64,000 nt of DNA from NCBI RefSeq assembly GCF_000739815.1, contig NZ_BBJJ01000008.1:1-64000 (forward strand), given 5' to 3'. Below the pieces are notes generated by a model. The model searched no databases. It had not been told where the DNA came from and worked only from the letters and a program-made list of their open reading frames with translations. This stretch comes from Paraburkholderia mimosarum LMG 23256 = NBRC 106338. GTDB taxonomy: Bacteria; Pseudomonadota; Gammaproteobacteria; Burkholderiales; Burkholderiaceae. The position numbers and the translations under genes were made by a program. The first letter of the stretch is position 1. Every line of letters starts with the position of its first letter. Of this stretch, positions 7,861 through 16,680 are shown one piece after another.

Positions 7861-9303
7861 ATGCAAGTCCAATCGATGCAGTTCAAGGCGCGCGCCGGCC
7901 AGAAGCTGGCCGACCAGCGTCTGCAGCAGAACCTCAAGAAACTCTCGACGAAGTTCGTTTCCGCGCGCGCCGAGGCCATCACGGCAATCGACTTTCCAGC
8001 CACGCGCGCGGCGCTCAAGGCTCGCCGCAATCGCGCGCTCGAAAACCTCGATGTCTGGCTCGAGCAGTTCGAGACCGAGGCCACGCGGCGGGGCGTGACC
8101 GTGCTCTATGCGGAAACGGCGCGCGACGCCGCGAAGCTGGTCGCGGACATTGCGCGCCGGCACGACGTGCGCAAGGTGATCAAGACGAAGTCGATGGTCT
8201 CCGAGGAAATGCGGCTCAACGCGGTGCTGGCGGAAATGGGCGTGCAGTCCATCGAGACCGACCTGGGCGAGTACATCCTGCAGATCAACGACAACGAGCC
8301 GCCCAGCCACATCATTGCGCCCGTCGTCCACAAGGACAAGGACGAGATCGCCGGGCTCTTTGCCAGGACGCACGGCAAGCCGCGCCTGACCGAAATCCCC
8401 GACATGACGCGCGAGGCGCGCGAAGTGCTTCGCCCGCACTTTCTCTCGGCCGACATGGGGGTGACGGGCGGCAACTTTCTCGTCGCGGAAACGGGCTCGG
8501 TGGTGCTGGTGACGAACGAGGGCAACGAGGGCATGTGCACCGTGATGCCGCGCGTGCACGTGGCGGTCACCGGCATCGAGAAGGTGCTCCCCACGCTCGA
8601 AGATCTCGCTACCGCCATGCGCCTGCTGCCGCGCTCGGCGACGGGGCAGGCCACGTCGAATTACTTTTCGGTGCTGTCCGGGCCGCGCGGGCCCGACGAC
8701 CTGGACGGCCCCGAGCACATGTATGTCGTGCTCGTGGACGGCGGCCGCATTGGCCTCATCGGCGGCGAGTTCCAGGAGATGCTGCGCTGCATCCGTTGCG
8801 GCGCCTGCATGAACCATTGCCCGGTCTATCAAAAGGTGGGTGGCCATGCCTATGGCTGGGTTTATCCGGGGCCGATGGGCTCCGTGCTCACGCCGAGCTA
8901 CGTCGGTATCGACCAGGCCCTCGATCTGCCGCAGGCGGCGACGCTCTGCGGTGAATGCAACAGCGTCTGCCCGGTCGGCATTCCGCTTTCGGATCTTTTG
9001 CGCAAGCTGCGCGAGAAACAAACCGAGCGCCATCTGCGCCCCTGGCGGGAACGCGCTGCACTGGCCGCGTGGGGCTGGCTCGCGCTGCATCCGGGCGCCT
9101 ATGGGCTCGTCACACGCCTGGGCGTCCGGATCCTGGAGCGCATGGGCGGGCAGGCGCGGCTCATCCGCAAGCTGCCGTTCGCGCGCGGCTGGACAAACGG
9201 CCGCGACATGCCTGCCCCGGTTGGCCGCACGTTCCGCGAGTTGTATGCGGCCCGGAACACGCATCTCGACACGACCAGGTCCAGGCGCGCCGACGAAGCT
9301 TGA
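7861..9303 (+). CDS. lutB: LutB/YkgF-type iron-sulfur protein of lactate utilisation
   Basis: The 480-residue subunit combines an N-terminal LUD-type domain (VVHKDKDEIAGLF, VTGGNFLVAETGSVVLVTNEGN) with a ferredoxin-like region holding two cluster motifs: CIRCGACMNHCP near residue 310 and CGECNSVCPVGIP near residue 365. A C-terminal helical tail resembles E. coli YkgF (RPWRERAALAAWGWLALHPG). Start at 7861; an internal ATG at 7876 is an alternative, and neither has a strong ribosome site. It should act with LutA in L-lactate oxidation. The third subunit LutC, a stand-alone LUD protein, is not found next to it. Confidence 0.92.
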   Translation: MQVQSMQFKARAGQKLADQRLQQNLKKLSTKFVSARAEAITAIDFPATRAALKARRNRALENLDVWLEQFETEATRRGVTVLYAETARDAAKLVADIARRHDVRKVIKTKSMVSEEMRLNAVLAEMGVQSIETDLGEYILQINDNEPPSHIIAPVVHKDKDEIAGLFARTHGKPRLTEIPDMTREAREVLRPHFLSADMGVTGGNFLVAETGSVVLVTNEGNEGMCTVMPRVHVAVTGIEKVLPTLEDLATAMRLLPRSATGQATSNYFSVLSGPRGPDDLDGPEHMYVVLVDGGRIGLIGGEFQEMLRCIRCGACMNHCPVYQKVGGHAYGWVYPGPMGSVLTPSYVGIDQALDLPQAATLCGECNSVCPVGIPLSDLLRKLREKQTERHLRPWRERAALAAWGWLALHPGAYGLVTRLGVRILERMGGQARLIRKLPFARGWTNGRDMPAPVGRTFRELYAARNTHLDTTRSRRADEA

Positions 9304-9385
9304 CCTCCCGTGATAGTCAAGCGTTGTTCGCAGACTATTTAGCCGGGCGCAACAGTGTGTTCGTGCCGCGCGGGTTTTTCCTGAT

Positions 9386-9459
9386 TGCGACTCTCTATAT
9401 CATCTCGACTGGCGATAGTGCGCTCGTGCTCTTCGCCCAACAGTCGATAGAGAGTCGCA
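9386..9459. repeat. 13-bp inverted repeat directly upstream of a small membrane-protein gene
   Basis: TGCGACTCTCTAT (9386-9398) and its exact reverse complement ATAGAGAGTCGCA (9447-9459) are separated by 48 bp. The right arm contains the likely ribosome-binding purines (AGAGAG) and ends 2 bp before the ATG at 9462. Folded in mRNA, the stem would hide the ribosome site. Alternatively the arms are binding sites for a regulator. Confidence 0.6.
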
Positions 9460-9461
9460 TC

Positions 9462-9692
9462 ATGAGAAAGAAAATAACGGTGTACTGGCCACTGGCGCTC
9501 ATCGTGCCGCTCGCGGCGATCGCGTGGATCCATGCGTGGAAAACCGCGGAGCAGCAAATGCCCCTCGCCGCCGGACAGTTCACGGCCGAGCTCGCGCGCG
9601 CCGTGTCGTACGGCCTCGTAGGCAGCGACGGCAAGACGCCCGTGAAGGCGATGACCGGCGCTGCGGGGCTGCCGCAGTCGAACGCGATCTGA
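9462..9692 (+). CDS. Small single-pass membrane protein, function unknown
   Basis: The 76-residue product begins MRKKITVYWPLALIVPLAAIAWIHAW: a positive N-terminus and one hydrophobic helix (about 6-25), then a soluble tail with AGQFTAELARAVSYGLVGSDGKTPVKAMTG. I do not recognise the family. It could be an uncleaved signal anchor or an exported peptide. Support for a real gene is the protein-like composition, purine-rich ribosome site, Lys-rich start and the inverted repeat before it. It sits 158 bp after lutB and could share that transcript. No homology search was possible. Confidence 0.45.
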   Translation: MRKKITVYWPLALIVPLAAIAWIHAWKTAEQQMPLAAGQFTAELARAVSYGLVGSDGKTPVKAMTGAAGLPQSNAI

Positions 9693-9831
9693 TGAACCGC
9701 TCGCGCAACGCTGCCGGGGCGCTGCGAGTCGGCGTGCCTACCGGCCGCGCCGCGCATAATTGTTGCCCTTTGTATAATTGGCGACTCGCCGACGCGCGCT
9801 GTGTGCCGGCCGCCGCTCCAGCGTCCCAGCA

Positions 9832-10317
9832 ATGAAAACGGTTTCTGTCTGCTTCGTTTGTCTTGGCAACATCTGCCGCTCGCCCACCGCGGAGGCCGTG
9901 ATGCGGCGTCTCGTCGACGAAGCGGGACTGACGGAACACCTCGAAGTCGATTCTGCTGGCACGGGCGACTGGCACATCGGCGAGGCGCCCGATGAGCGCG
10001 CCCAGCGTGCGGGCGGTCAGCGGGGCTACGATCTCGCGCCGCTGCGTGCGCGGCAGATTGCCGAAGAGGATTTTCGGCGCTTCGATCTGATCGTGGCGAT
10101 GGACGAGGCCAATGTCGTAGCGCTGCAGGGCATCTGTCCCGCTGCGGAGCGCGACAAGATCCGCCTGCTGATGGAATTCGCGCCGCAGGCCGAAGCGCGC
10201 GTGGTTGTCGACCCTTATTTCGGCGGCGACGCGGGCTTCGAAACGGTGCTTGATCAGTGCGAGACAGCCTGCGCGGGCCTGCTGGCCGCACTGCGTCCGC
10301 AACTGATGGTTGAATGA
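9832..10317 (+). CDS. Low-molecular-weight protein-tyrosine phosphatase
   Basis: Hydrolyses phosphotyrosine; bacterial members often act on tyrosine kinases of polysaccharide export, though none is nearby. The 161 residues start MKTVSVCFVCLGNICRSPTAE, with the phosphate loop Cys10-(x)5-Arg16-Ser17 and the general-acid motif DPYF at Asp127. The ATG at 9832 opens directly into the catalytic loop, normal for this family. A TATAAT at 9773-9778 may be its -10 box. It lies just upstream of iscR in the same direction, but the iscR promoter lies between them. Confidence 0.93.
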   Translation: MKTVSVCFVCLGNICRSPTAEAVMRRLVDEAGLTEHLEVDSAGTGDWHIGEAPDERAQRAGGQRGYDLAPLRARQIAEEDFRRFDLIVAMDEANVVALQGICPAAERDKIRLLMEFAPQAEARVVVDPYFGGDAGFETVLDQCETACAGLLAALRPQLMVE

Positions 10318-10429
10318 GCGGCGCGCAATCTGCCAGATTCGGGCAGATGCGGCCAGATTTGGCCAGCCGTAGAAAACGCGCCATTTTCCCTGGTCGCAAC
10401 ACACGTAATAACCCCAAATCGCGATGCGG

Positions 10430-10454
10430 ATACTTGACTAAACTAGTCATGTAT
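10430..10454. promoter_or_regulatory. IscR type-1 binding site, upstream copy
   Basis: A 25-bp element begins ATACTTGACT, has an A/T-rich centre and ends AGTCATGTAT. It fits the E. coli type-1 pattern (ATAsyyGACT...AGTCrrsTAT) at nearly all fixed positions. It covers the -35 box (TTGACT) of the iscR promoter, as expected for negative autoregulation by [2Fe-2S]-IscR. Confidence 0.85.
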
Positions 10455-10461
10455 TTATACT
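10434..10461 (+). promoter_or_regulatory. iscR operon promoter
   Basis: TTGACT (10434-10439), a 16-bp spacer and TATACT (10456-10461). The -35 lies in the first IscR site and the -10 overlaps the start of the second, so both would block polymerase. It drives iscRSUA-hscBA-fdx-iscX. Confidence 0.8.
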
Positions 10462-10481
10462 TGACGAAAATTGTCGAGAAT
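10457..10481. promoter_or_regulatory. IscR type-1 binding site, downstream copy
   Basis: A second 25-bp element, ATACTTGACG...TTGTCGAGAAT, 27 bp from the first and therefore on nearly the same face of the helix after about 2.5 turns. It ends 17 bp before the iscR start codon. Slightly weaker than the upstream copy (GACG/TGTC instead of GACT/AGTC). Confidence 0.75.
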
Positions 10482-10498
10482 TGCGGTTCCCATACATC

Positions 10499-11032
10499 AT
10501 GAGACTCACCACCAAAGGCCGTTTCGCCGTCACGGCGATGATCGACCTGGCCCTGCGCCAGGAGCAGGGCCCGGTGACGCTTGCGGGTATCAGCCAGCGC
10601 CAGCATATTTCGCTGTCGTACCTCGAACAGCTGTTCGGCAAGCTCCGCCGTCACGAAATCGTCGAATCGGTCCGCGGGCCGGGCGGCGGGTACAACCTCG
10701 CGCGCCGCGCGGAGGATGTCACGGTCGCGGACATCATCATCGCCGTTGACGAACCGCTCGACGCCACCCAGTGCGGCGGCAAGGGCGCCTGCGAAGGCAC
10801 CAAGCAGCACGACGGCCACTGCATGACGCACGAACTCTGGTCGACGCTGAACCAGAAGATGGTCGAGTACCTCGATTCCGTGTCGCTCAAGGACCTGGTG
10901 GACAAGCAGCGCGCCCGCGAAGGCGCGGCGCCCGCCGTCCTGCGCGACCGCCGCACCGAGGCCCCGGCGGTGGAGCCGGTGAGGACGATGCCGCTTGGTC
11001 CGAACTCGATCTTCAACATGGCGGGTTCGTAA
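10499..11032 (+). CDS. iscR: Fe-S cluster-sensing regulator IscR (Rrf2 family)
   Basis: A [2Fe-2S]-binding repressor that adjusts isc expression to cluster demand. The 177 residues have the Rrf2 winged helix at the start (MRLTTKGRFAVTAMIDLAL; recognition region ISLSYLEQLFGKLRR) and GPGGGYNLAR. Cluster ligands are Cys92, Cys98 and Cys108, with His111 in CMTHELW. The spacing between the second and third Cys is nine residues rather than the five in E. coli. The ATG at 10499 starts the canonical N-terminus; the frame extends six codons upstream without a ribosome site. Two IscR type-1 sites over its promoter indicate autoregulation. Confidence 0.97.
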   Translation: MRLTTKGRFAVTAMIDLALRQEQGPVTLAGISQRQHISLSYLEQLFGKLRRHEIVESVRGPGGGYNLARRAEDVTVADIIIAVDEPLDATQCGGKGACEGTKQHDGHCMTHELWSTLNQKMVEYLDSVSLKDLVDKQRAREGAAPAVLRDRRTEAPAVEPVRTMPLGPNSIFNMAGS

Positions 11033-11116
11033 GCGCCTTCCCGAGCGGTTCACGACACGAGCCGGCAACGCAATACACAGTACAGCGCAGCACAAAAAGA
11101 TTCCCCGGAGCGATAG

Positions 11117-12340
11117 ATGAATAACGACATTCCCCACCTGCCCATTTACATGGACTACAGCGCGACGACCCCGGTCGACCCGCGCGTGGTGGACAAGATG
11201 ATCCCGTATCTGCGCGAGCAGTTCGGCAATCCGGCGTCGCGCAGCCACGCCTACGGCTGGGACGCGGAGCGTGCCGTCGAGGAAGCGCGCGAGCAGGTCG
11301 CGGCGCTCGTCAACGCCGACCCGCGCGAAATCATCTGGACCTCCGGCGCGACCGAATCGGACAACCTCGCGATCAAGGGTGCCGCGCACTTCTACAAGAG
11401 CAAGGGCAAGCACATCGTCACGGTGAAGACCGAGCACAAGGCCGTGCTCGACACCTGCCGCGAACTCGAGCGCGAAGGCTACGAAGTGACATATCTGGAC
11501 GTCAAGGACGACGGCCTGATCGACCTCGACGTGTTCAAGGCCGCGCTGCGCCCGGACACGATCCTCGTTTCCGTGATGCACGTGAACAACGAGATCGGCG
11601 TGATCCAGGACATCGAGACGATCGGCGAGATCTGCCGCGAAAAGGGCATCGTTTTCCACGTGGACGCCGCGCAATCCACGGGCAAGGCGCCCATCGACCT
11701 GCAAAAGCTCAAGGTCGACCTGATGTCGTTCTCGGCGCACAAGACTTACGGTCCGAAGGGCATTGGCGCGCTGTACGTGCGCCGCAAGCCGCGTGTGCGC
11801 ATCGAAGCGCAGATGCACGGTGGCGGCCACGAGCGCGGCATGCGCTCGGGCACGCTGGCCACGCACCAGATCGTCGGCATGGGCGAGGCGTTTCGCATCG
11901 CGCGCGAAGAGATGGCCACCGAAAACGAGCGGGTGCGCATGCTGCGCGACAAGCTCCTCAACGGCCTGAAGGAAATCGAAGAAACCTACGTGAACGGCGA
12001 CATGGAACAGCGTGTCCCGCACAACCTCAACATCAGCTTCAATTTCGTCGAAGGCGAGTCGCTGATCATGGCGGTCAAGGACGTGGCGGTGTCGTCGGGC
12101 TCGGCGTGCACGTCGGCGTCGCTGGAGCCGTCGTACGTGCTGCGCGCGCTCGGCCGCAACGACGAGCTGGCGCACAGCTCGATCCGCTTCACGGTGGGCC
12201 GCTTCACGACCGAACAGGACGTCGACTACGTCATCAATCTGCTGAAGACGAAGATCGCCAAGCTGCGCGAGCTCTCGCCGCTGTGGGAAATGCATCAGGA
12301 CGGCATCGACCTGTCGACCATTCAGTGGGCGGCGCACTGA
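11117..12340 (+). CDS. iscS: Cysteine desulfurase IscS
   Basis: A PLP enzyme that takes sulfur from cysteine and passes it as persulfide to IscU and other acceptors. The 407 residues include SGATESDN, the PLP-binding Lys209 in [10 protein letters not shown], and the persulfide Cys331 on the mobile loop [10 protein letters not shown], offset by three from E. coli (206 and 328). The C-terminal [12 protein letters not shown] matches the IscU-docking end. GGAG precedes the ATG. It is the second gene of the isc operon. A 14-bp tandem repeat begins at its stop codon. Confidence 0.98.
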   Translation: MNNDIPHLPIYMDYSATTPVDPRVVDKMIPYLREQFGNPASRSHAYGWDAERAVEEAREQVAALVNADPREIIWTSGATESDNLAIKGAAHFYKSKGKHIVTVKTEHKAVLDTCRELEREGYEVTYLDVKDDGLIDLDVFKAALRPDTILVSVMHVNNEIGVIQDIETIGEICREKGIVFHVDAAQSTGKAPIDLQKLKVDLMSFSAHKTYGPKGIGALYVRRKPRVRIEAQMHGGGHERGMRSGTLATHQIVGMGEAFRIAREEMATENERVRMLRDKLLNGLKEIEETYVNGDMEQRVPHNLNISFNFVEGESLIMAVKDVAVSSGSACTSASLEPSYVLRALGRNDELAHSSIRFTVGRFTTEQDVDYVINLLKTKIAKLRELSPLWEMHQDGIDLSTIQWAAH

Positions 12341-12390
12341 AGCCACCGCATTGAAGCCACCGCATTGAAGCCGCCGCATTGAAGCCGCAC
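12338..12390 (+). repeat. 14-bp tandem repeat, 3.8 copies, at the end of iscS
   Basis: TGAAGCCACCGCAT is repeated at 12338, 12352 and 12366 (one base changed in the third copy) and partly at 12380. The first copy contains the iscS stop codon, so every unit repeats TGA. It lies in the iscS-iscU spacer. Slipped-strand duplication is the simple explanation. Confidence 0.9.
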
Positions 12391-12482
12391 CAAGGCGACA
12401 GTGGCGCAGTCAGCAGCGAATAACGAACCGGCCGCAGCGCATCGAACATGCAGCGCGGCCAACGAATTGAAGGAGTGTGATC

Positions 12483-12887
12483 ATGGCATATAGCGACAAG
12501 GTTCTGGACCACTACGAAAACCCGCGCAACGTCGGCTCGTTCTCGAAAGACGACGACGCGGTGGGCACCGGCATGGTCGGCGCGCCGGCATGCGGCGACG
12601 TGATGAAGCTGCAGATCCGCGTGGGCGCGGACGGCGTGATCGAAGACGCGAAGTTCAAGACCTACGGTTGCGGCTCGGCGATCGCATCGAGCTCGCTCGT
12701 GACCGAGTGGGTGAAGGGCAAGACACTCGACCAGGCGCTCGACATCAAGAACACGCAGATCGCCGAAGAGCTGGCGCTGCCGCCGGTGAAGATCCACTGC
12801 TCGATTCTCGCGGAAGATGCGATCAAGGCAGCGGTCGCCGACTATCGCCAGCGTCATACGACGGAAGCAAAGGCCGACGCAGCGTAA
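12483..12887 (+). CDS. iscU: Fe-S cluster scaffold IscU
   Basis: The scaffold on which new [2Fe-2S] clusters are built with IscS sulfur and delivered via HscAB. All landmarks keep E. coli numbering: Cys37, Asp39, Cys63 and Cys106, plus the HscA recognition motif LPPVK before KIHC. Length is 134 residues. The ATG at 12483 follows AAGGAG with good spacing; the GTG two codons earlier is less likely. Confidence 0.98.
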   Translation: MAYSDKVLDHYENPRNVGSFSKDDDAVGTGMVGAPACGDVMKLQIRVGADGVIEDAKFKTYGCGSAIASSSLVTEWVKGKTLDQALDIKNTQIAEELALPPVKIHCSILAEDAIKAAVADYRQRHTTEAKADAA

Positions 12888-13029
12888 GCGCGCGGTGTTG
12901 AGGCGGGACGGCGCCGGCCGACGAGGCGTGGCGTCGCAGGACTAACGATTTTGGATGCAGCAGGGTTGCGTCGCGACGCAAGGTAAGGCGAAAGCCCGAC
13001 CGGGCGGCGCGGGGCGCGGCGAAGATGCT

Positions 13030-13353
13030 ATGGCAATTACGTTGACAGAAAAAGCGGCACAGCACGTGCAGAAGTACCTGACCCGTCGCGGCAAGGGCGT
13101 GGGCCTGCGCCTCGGCGTGCGCACGACGGGCTGCTCGGGCCTTGCGTACAAGCTCGAGTACGTCGACGAGCTCGCGCCCGAGGACAATGTTTTCGAGAGC
13201 CACGGCGTGAAGGTGATCGTCGATCCGAAGAGCCTCGCCTATATCGACGGCACGCAGCTGGACTTCGTGCGCGAAGGCCTGAACGAAGGCTTCCGGTTCA
13301 ACAACCCGAATGTGAAGGACGAGTGCGGCTGCGGCGAGTCCTTCCGCGTTTGA
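13030..13353 (+). CDS. iscA: A-type Fe-S carrier IscA
   Basis: A 107-residue carrier that passes clusters or iron to apoproteins. The three invariant cysteines are present: Cys35 in TTGCSGLAY and the C-terminal CGCG pair (99 and 101). The ATG at 13030 starts [10 protein letters not shown], the family N-terminus; the frame extends upstream through spacer without family similarity. A terminator-like hairpin (13371) follows, although the operon continues. Confidence 0.97.
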   Translation: MAITLTEKAAQHVQKYLTRRGKGVGLRLGVRTTGCSGLAYKLEYVDELAPEDNVFESHGVKVIVDPKSLAYIDGTQLDFVREGLNEGFRFNNPNVKDECGCGESFRV

Positions 13354-13370
13354 GCCCGCGCAGAGCGGTG

Positions 13371-13395
13371 AAAAGGCGGCCTGTGCCGCCTTTTT
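13371..13395 (+). terminator. Terminator or attenuator between iscA and hscB
   Basis: AAAAGGCGGC-ctgt-GCCGCCTTTT followed by T is a compact stem with a U-tract 18 bp after iscA. Because hscB-hscA-fdx-iscX follow in the same direction, it probably lowers chaperone expression relative to iscRSUA. Confidence 0.8.
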
Positions 13396-13455
13396 GATTT
13401 TGATGGCCCTGACAGGCCTGATAGCCCTGATAGCCCCACCCGAACATTCCAGCCG

Positions 13456-14004
13456 ATGACCACGCCTTCCACGCCTTCGCGCTCGCTCTCCGATAGCCAC
13501 TTCGTGCTGTTCGGTTTGCCAGAGCGGTTCGAGATCGACGCGAACGCGCTCGATCACGCGTACCGCACGGTGCAGGCGCAAGTGCATCCCGACCGCTTCG
13601 CCGCCGCCGGCGAGGCGCAAAAGCGCATCGCCATGCAATGGGCGACGCGTACGAACGAGGCGTACCAGACCCTGCGCGATCCGCTCAAACGCGCGAAGTA
13701 TCTGCTGCATCTGCGCGGGATCGACGTCGGCGCGGAGAACAACACGGCGATGGAGCCCGCGTTCCTCATGCAGCAGATGGAGTGGCGCGAGGCGATCGAA
13801 GACGCGGTCGGCGCGAAGAATATCGACGCGCTCGACGCGCTCGCGAGCGAGCTGCGCGACGACGAACGCGTGCGCTTCACGAAGCTCGCGGCGCTGCTCG
13901 ACAGCGGTTCGAACCAGCCTGCGGCCGAGGCGGTGCGCCAGCTCATGTTCATCGAACGCGTGGCGGGCGAGATCGACTCGCAGATCGAGCGGCTCGAAGG
14001 CTGA
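13456..14004 (+). CDS. hscB: Fe-S assembly co-chaperone HscB (J-protein)
   Basis: Delivers IscU to HscA and stimulates its ATPase. The 182 residues have an N-terminal J-domain ([22 protein letters not shown]) with the essential His44-Pro45-Asp46 motif and the [18 protein letters not shown] helix. The C-terminal three-helix IscU-binding domain ([10 protein letters not shown]) follows. Start at 13456. hscA follows after 63 bp. Confidence 0.97.
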   Translation: MTTPSTPSRSLSDSHFVLFGLPERFEIDANALDHAYRTVQAQVHPDRFAAAGEAQKRIAMQWATRTNEAYQTLRDPLKRAKYLLHLRGIDVGAENNTAMEPAFLMQQMEWREAIEDAVGAKNIDALDALASELRDDERVRFTKLAALLDSGSNQPAAEAVRQLMFIERVAGEIDSQIERLEG

Positions 14005-14067
14005 ACCCCGGCTGAAACGGATATCGGGCGCTCGCGCCCAACCCAGGTTAACAAGCAGATCACACAG

Positions 14068-15939
14068 ATGGCCTTACTGCAAATCTCCGAACCCGGCATG
14101 GCGCCGGCGCCGCATCAGCGGCGACTCGCCGTCGGCATCGACCTCGGCACGACGAACTCGCTGGTCGCCGCGGTGCGCAGCGGCGTGCCCGACGTGCTGC
14201 CCGACGAAGACGGGCACGTGCTGCTGCCCTCGGTCGTGCGCTATCTCGCGAACGGCGGCCGCCGCATCGGCCGCACGGCGAAGGCTGAGGCCGCCACCGA
14301 TCCGCGCAACACCATCGTCTCGGTCAAGCGCTTCATGGGCCGCGGCAAAGCCGACGTCGAAGGCGCGGCGAACGCGCCTTACGACTTCGTCGACGCGCCG
14401 GGCATGGTGCAGATCCAGACCGCCGATGGCGTGAAGAGCCCCGTCGAAGTCTCTGCGGAAATTCTCGCGACGCTGCGCCAGCGCGCCGAAGACACGCTCG
14501 GCGACGAACTCGTCGGCGCGGTGATCACCGTGCCCGCGTACTTCGACGAAGCCCAGCGCCAGGCGACCAAGGACGCCGCGCGTCTCGCGGGCCTGAACGT
14601 GCTGCGCTTGCTCAACGAGCCGACCGCAGCGGCGATCGCCTACGGGCTCGACAACGGCGCCGAAGGCCTTTATGCCGTCTACGACCTCGGCGGCGGCACG
14701 TTCGATCTGTCGATTCTCAAGCTCACGAAAGGCGTGTTCGAAGTGCTGGCGGCCGGCGGCGACTCGGCGCTCGGCGGCGACGATTTCGATCATGCGCTCT
14801 TTGCGTACGCGCTGGAGCAGTCGGGCATCGAACGCGCGACGCTCGCGCCCGAAGACGTGCGCCTCCTGCTCGACCGCGTGCGTGACGCGAAGGAAGCACT
14901 CTCGTTCGCGCCCGAAGCGCGCATCGATGCGACGCTCTCGAACGGCAAACAGATCGCCCTGACGATCGACGAGCCGCGCTTCGAAGCGCTGACGCAGGCG
15001 CTCGTGCAGCGCACGCTCACGCCCACGAGGAAGGCGCTGCGGGACGCAAAAGTCGCCGCAAAGGATGTGAAGGGCGTGGTGCTGGTGGGCGGCGCGACGC
15101 GCATGCCGGTGATCCGCCGCGCCGTGGCGCAGTTCTTCGGCCAGGCGCCGCTCACGAATCTCGACCCGGACCAGGTCGTCGCGCTTGGCGCCGCGATCCA
15201 GGCCGACCTGCTCGCGGGCAACCGCGGCGGCGACGACGACTGGCTGCTGCTCGACGTCATCCCGCTCTCGCTCGGCGTCGAGACGATGGGTGGCCTCGTC
15301 GAGAAGATCATTCCACGCAATTCGACCATCCCGGTCGCGCGCGCGCAGGACTTCACGACGTTCAAGGACGGCCAGACGGCCATGGCGATCCACGTGGTGC
15401 AGGGCGAGCGCGAGCTCGTGGCCGACTGCCGCTCGCTCGCGCGCTTCGAGCTGCGCGGCATACCGCCGATGGCGGCCGGCGCGGCGCGCATTCGCGTGAC
15501 TTACCAGGTAGACGCCGATGGTCTCTTGTCCGTGTTCGCGCGCGAGCAGCATTCGGGGGTGGAAGCCTCGGTGGTGGTGAAGCCGTCCTACGGTCTCGCC
15601 GACGACGACGTGGCCCGCATGCTCGAAGACAGCTTCAAGACCGCCGAAGTCGACATGCGCGCCCGCGCGCTGCGCGAGGCGCAGGTCGAGGCGCAGCGCA
15701 TCATCGAAGCGACGAACGCCGCGCTCGGCGTGGACGGCGAACTGCTCGACGCAGCCGAACGCGCGCAGGTCGACACGCTGATCGCCGCGCTCGCGCAGGT
15801 CGCGCAGGGCGAGGACGCCGGCGCGATCGAAGCGGCAACGAAGGCGCTTTCCGAAGGCACCGACGAGTTCGCCGCGCGCCGCATGGACAAGGGCATCAAG
15901 CGCGCGCTGGCGGGCAAGAAGCTCGACGAGATCGGCTAA
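14068..15939 (+). CDS. hscA: Fe-S assembly Hsp70 chaperone HscA
   Basis: A specialised Hsp70 that binds the LPPVK motif of IscU and drives cluster transfer. The 623 residues show the nucleotide-binding domain ([39 protein letters not shown]) and a substrate-binding domain ([11 protein letters not shown]...IPRNSTIPV). The C-terminus is helical and lacks the EEVD-like tail of DnaK. The length fits HscA (~620) rather than DnaK (~640). Its position between hscB and fdx settles the assignment. Confidence 0.97.
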   Translation: MALLQISEPGMAPAPHQRRLAVGIDLGTTNSLVAAVRSGVPDVLPDEDGHVLLPSVVRYLANGGRRIGRTAKAEAATDPRNTIVSVKRFMGRGKADVEGAANAPYDFVDAPGMVQIQTADGVKSPVEVSAEILATLRQRAEDTLGDELVGAVITVPAYFDEAQRQATKDAARLAGLNVLRLLNEPTAAAIAYGLDNGAEGLYAVYDLGGGTFDLSILKLTKGVFEVLAAGGDSALGGDDFDHALFAYALEQSGIERATLAPEDVRLLLDRVRDAKEALSFAPEARIDATLSNGKQIALTIDEPRFEALTQALVQRTLTPTRKALRDAKVAAKDVKGVVLVGGATRMPVIRRAVAQFFGQAPLTNLDPDQVVALGAAIQADLLAGNRGGDDDWLLLDVIPLSLGVETMGGLVEKIIPRNSTIPVARAQDFTTFKDGQTAMAIHVVQGERELVADCRSLARFELRGIPPMAAGAARIRVTYQVDADGLLSVFAREQHSGVEASVVVKPSYGLADDDVARMLEDSFKTAEVDMRARALREAQVEAQRIIEATNAALGVDGELLDAAERAQVDTLIAALAQVAQGEDAGAIEAATKALSEGTDEFAARRMDKGIKRALAGKKLDEIG

Positions 15940-16088
15940 AGACACCCACACGCGGCGTTGATGAACGCCGCTCGCGTGCGTGCTTTCCCGATGCAGGCGA
16001 GCGCGCCGCGCCAGTAGAATGGGCACATGCCGCCGTCGCAGGCGGGGCATGCGCCCGAGATGAAAAGTTATTGGATACGGAAATCACA

Positions 16089-16430
16089 ATGCCTCAAATC
16101 GTGGTGCTGCCCCATGTCGAACTGTGCCCTGAGGGCGCCGTCATCGACGCCAAGCCGGGTGAGAGCGTGTGCGACGCGCTGCTCGAACACGGCATCGAAA
16201 TCGAGCACGCATGCGAGAAGTCGTGCGCCTGCACGACGTGTCACATCATCGTGCGCGAAGGCTTCGAGGCGCTCGAGCCGTCGGAGGAAGACGAAGACGA
16301 TCTGCTCGACAAGGCATGGGGACTCGAGCCGACGTCGCGGCTGTCGTGCCAGGCCCTCGTGCCTGAGAACGACGACCTGGTGGTCGAGATTCCGCGTTAC
16401 TCGATCAACCATGCGAAGGAAAACCACTGA
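16089..16430 (+). CDS. fdx: ISC-system [2Fe-2S] ferredoxin
   Basis: An adrenodoxin-type ferredoxin that supplies electrons for cluster assembly. The 113 residues have the ligand pattern Cys42-(x)5-Cys48-(x)2-Cys51 and a fourth Cys in RLSCQAL, with an acidic helix (EPSEEDEDDLLD) typical for partner docking. The ATG at 16089 starts MPQIVVLPHVELCPEG; six in-frame codons upstream are not needed. Confidence 0.97.
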   Translation: MPQIVVLPHVELCPEGAVIDAKPGESVCDALLEHGIEIEHACEKSCACTTCHIIVREGFEALEPSEEDEDDLLDKAWGLEPTSRLSCQALVPENDDLVVEIPRYSINHAKENH

Positions 16431-16453
16431 GCCACAAAGAGGAGCGGGCAGCC

Positions 16454-16651
16454 ATGAAATGGACCGATACACAGGACATCGCGATGGCGTTGACGGACAC
16501 CCATCCAGAGGTCGATCCGCAGTACGTGCGCTTCACCGATCTGCACCGCTGGATCACGGAACTCGACGGTTTCGAGGACAACCCCGAGCGCTCCAACGAG
16601 AAGATCCTGGAAGCGATCCAGGCCGCGTGGATCGAAGAAGCCGGCTATTGA
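16454..16651 (+). CDS. iscX: IscX (Fe-S assembly regulator, YfhJ)
   Basis: A small acidic protein (65 residues) that binds IscS and iron and modulates cluster assembly. MKWTDTQDIAMALTDTHPEVDPQYVRFTDLH is characteristic, and the C-terminus carries LEAIQAAWIEEA. GAGGAG lies well placed before the ATG. It is the last gene of the isc operon, followed by a terminator 30 bp downstream. Confidence 0.97.
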   Translation: MKWTDTQDIAMALTDTHPEVDPQYVRFTDLHRWITELDGFEDNPERSNEKILEAIQAAWIEEAGY

Positions 16652-16680
16652 TTCGCGGCGTTTGTCACGAAGTCAACGAG

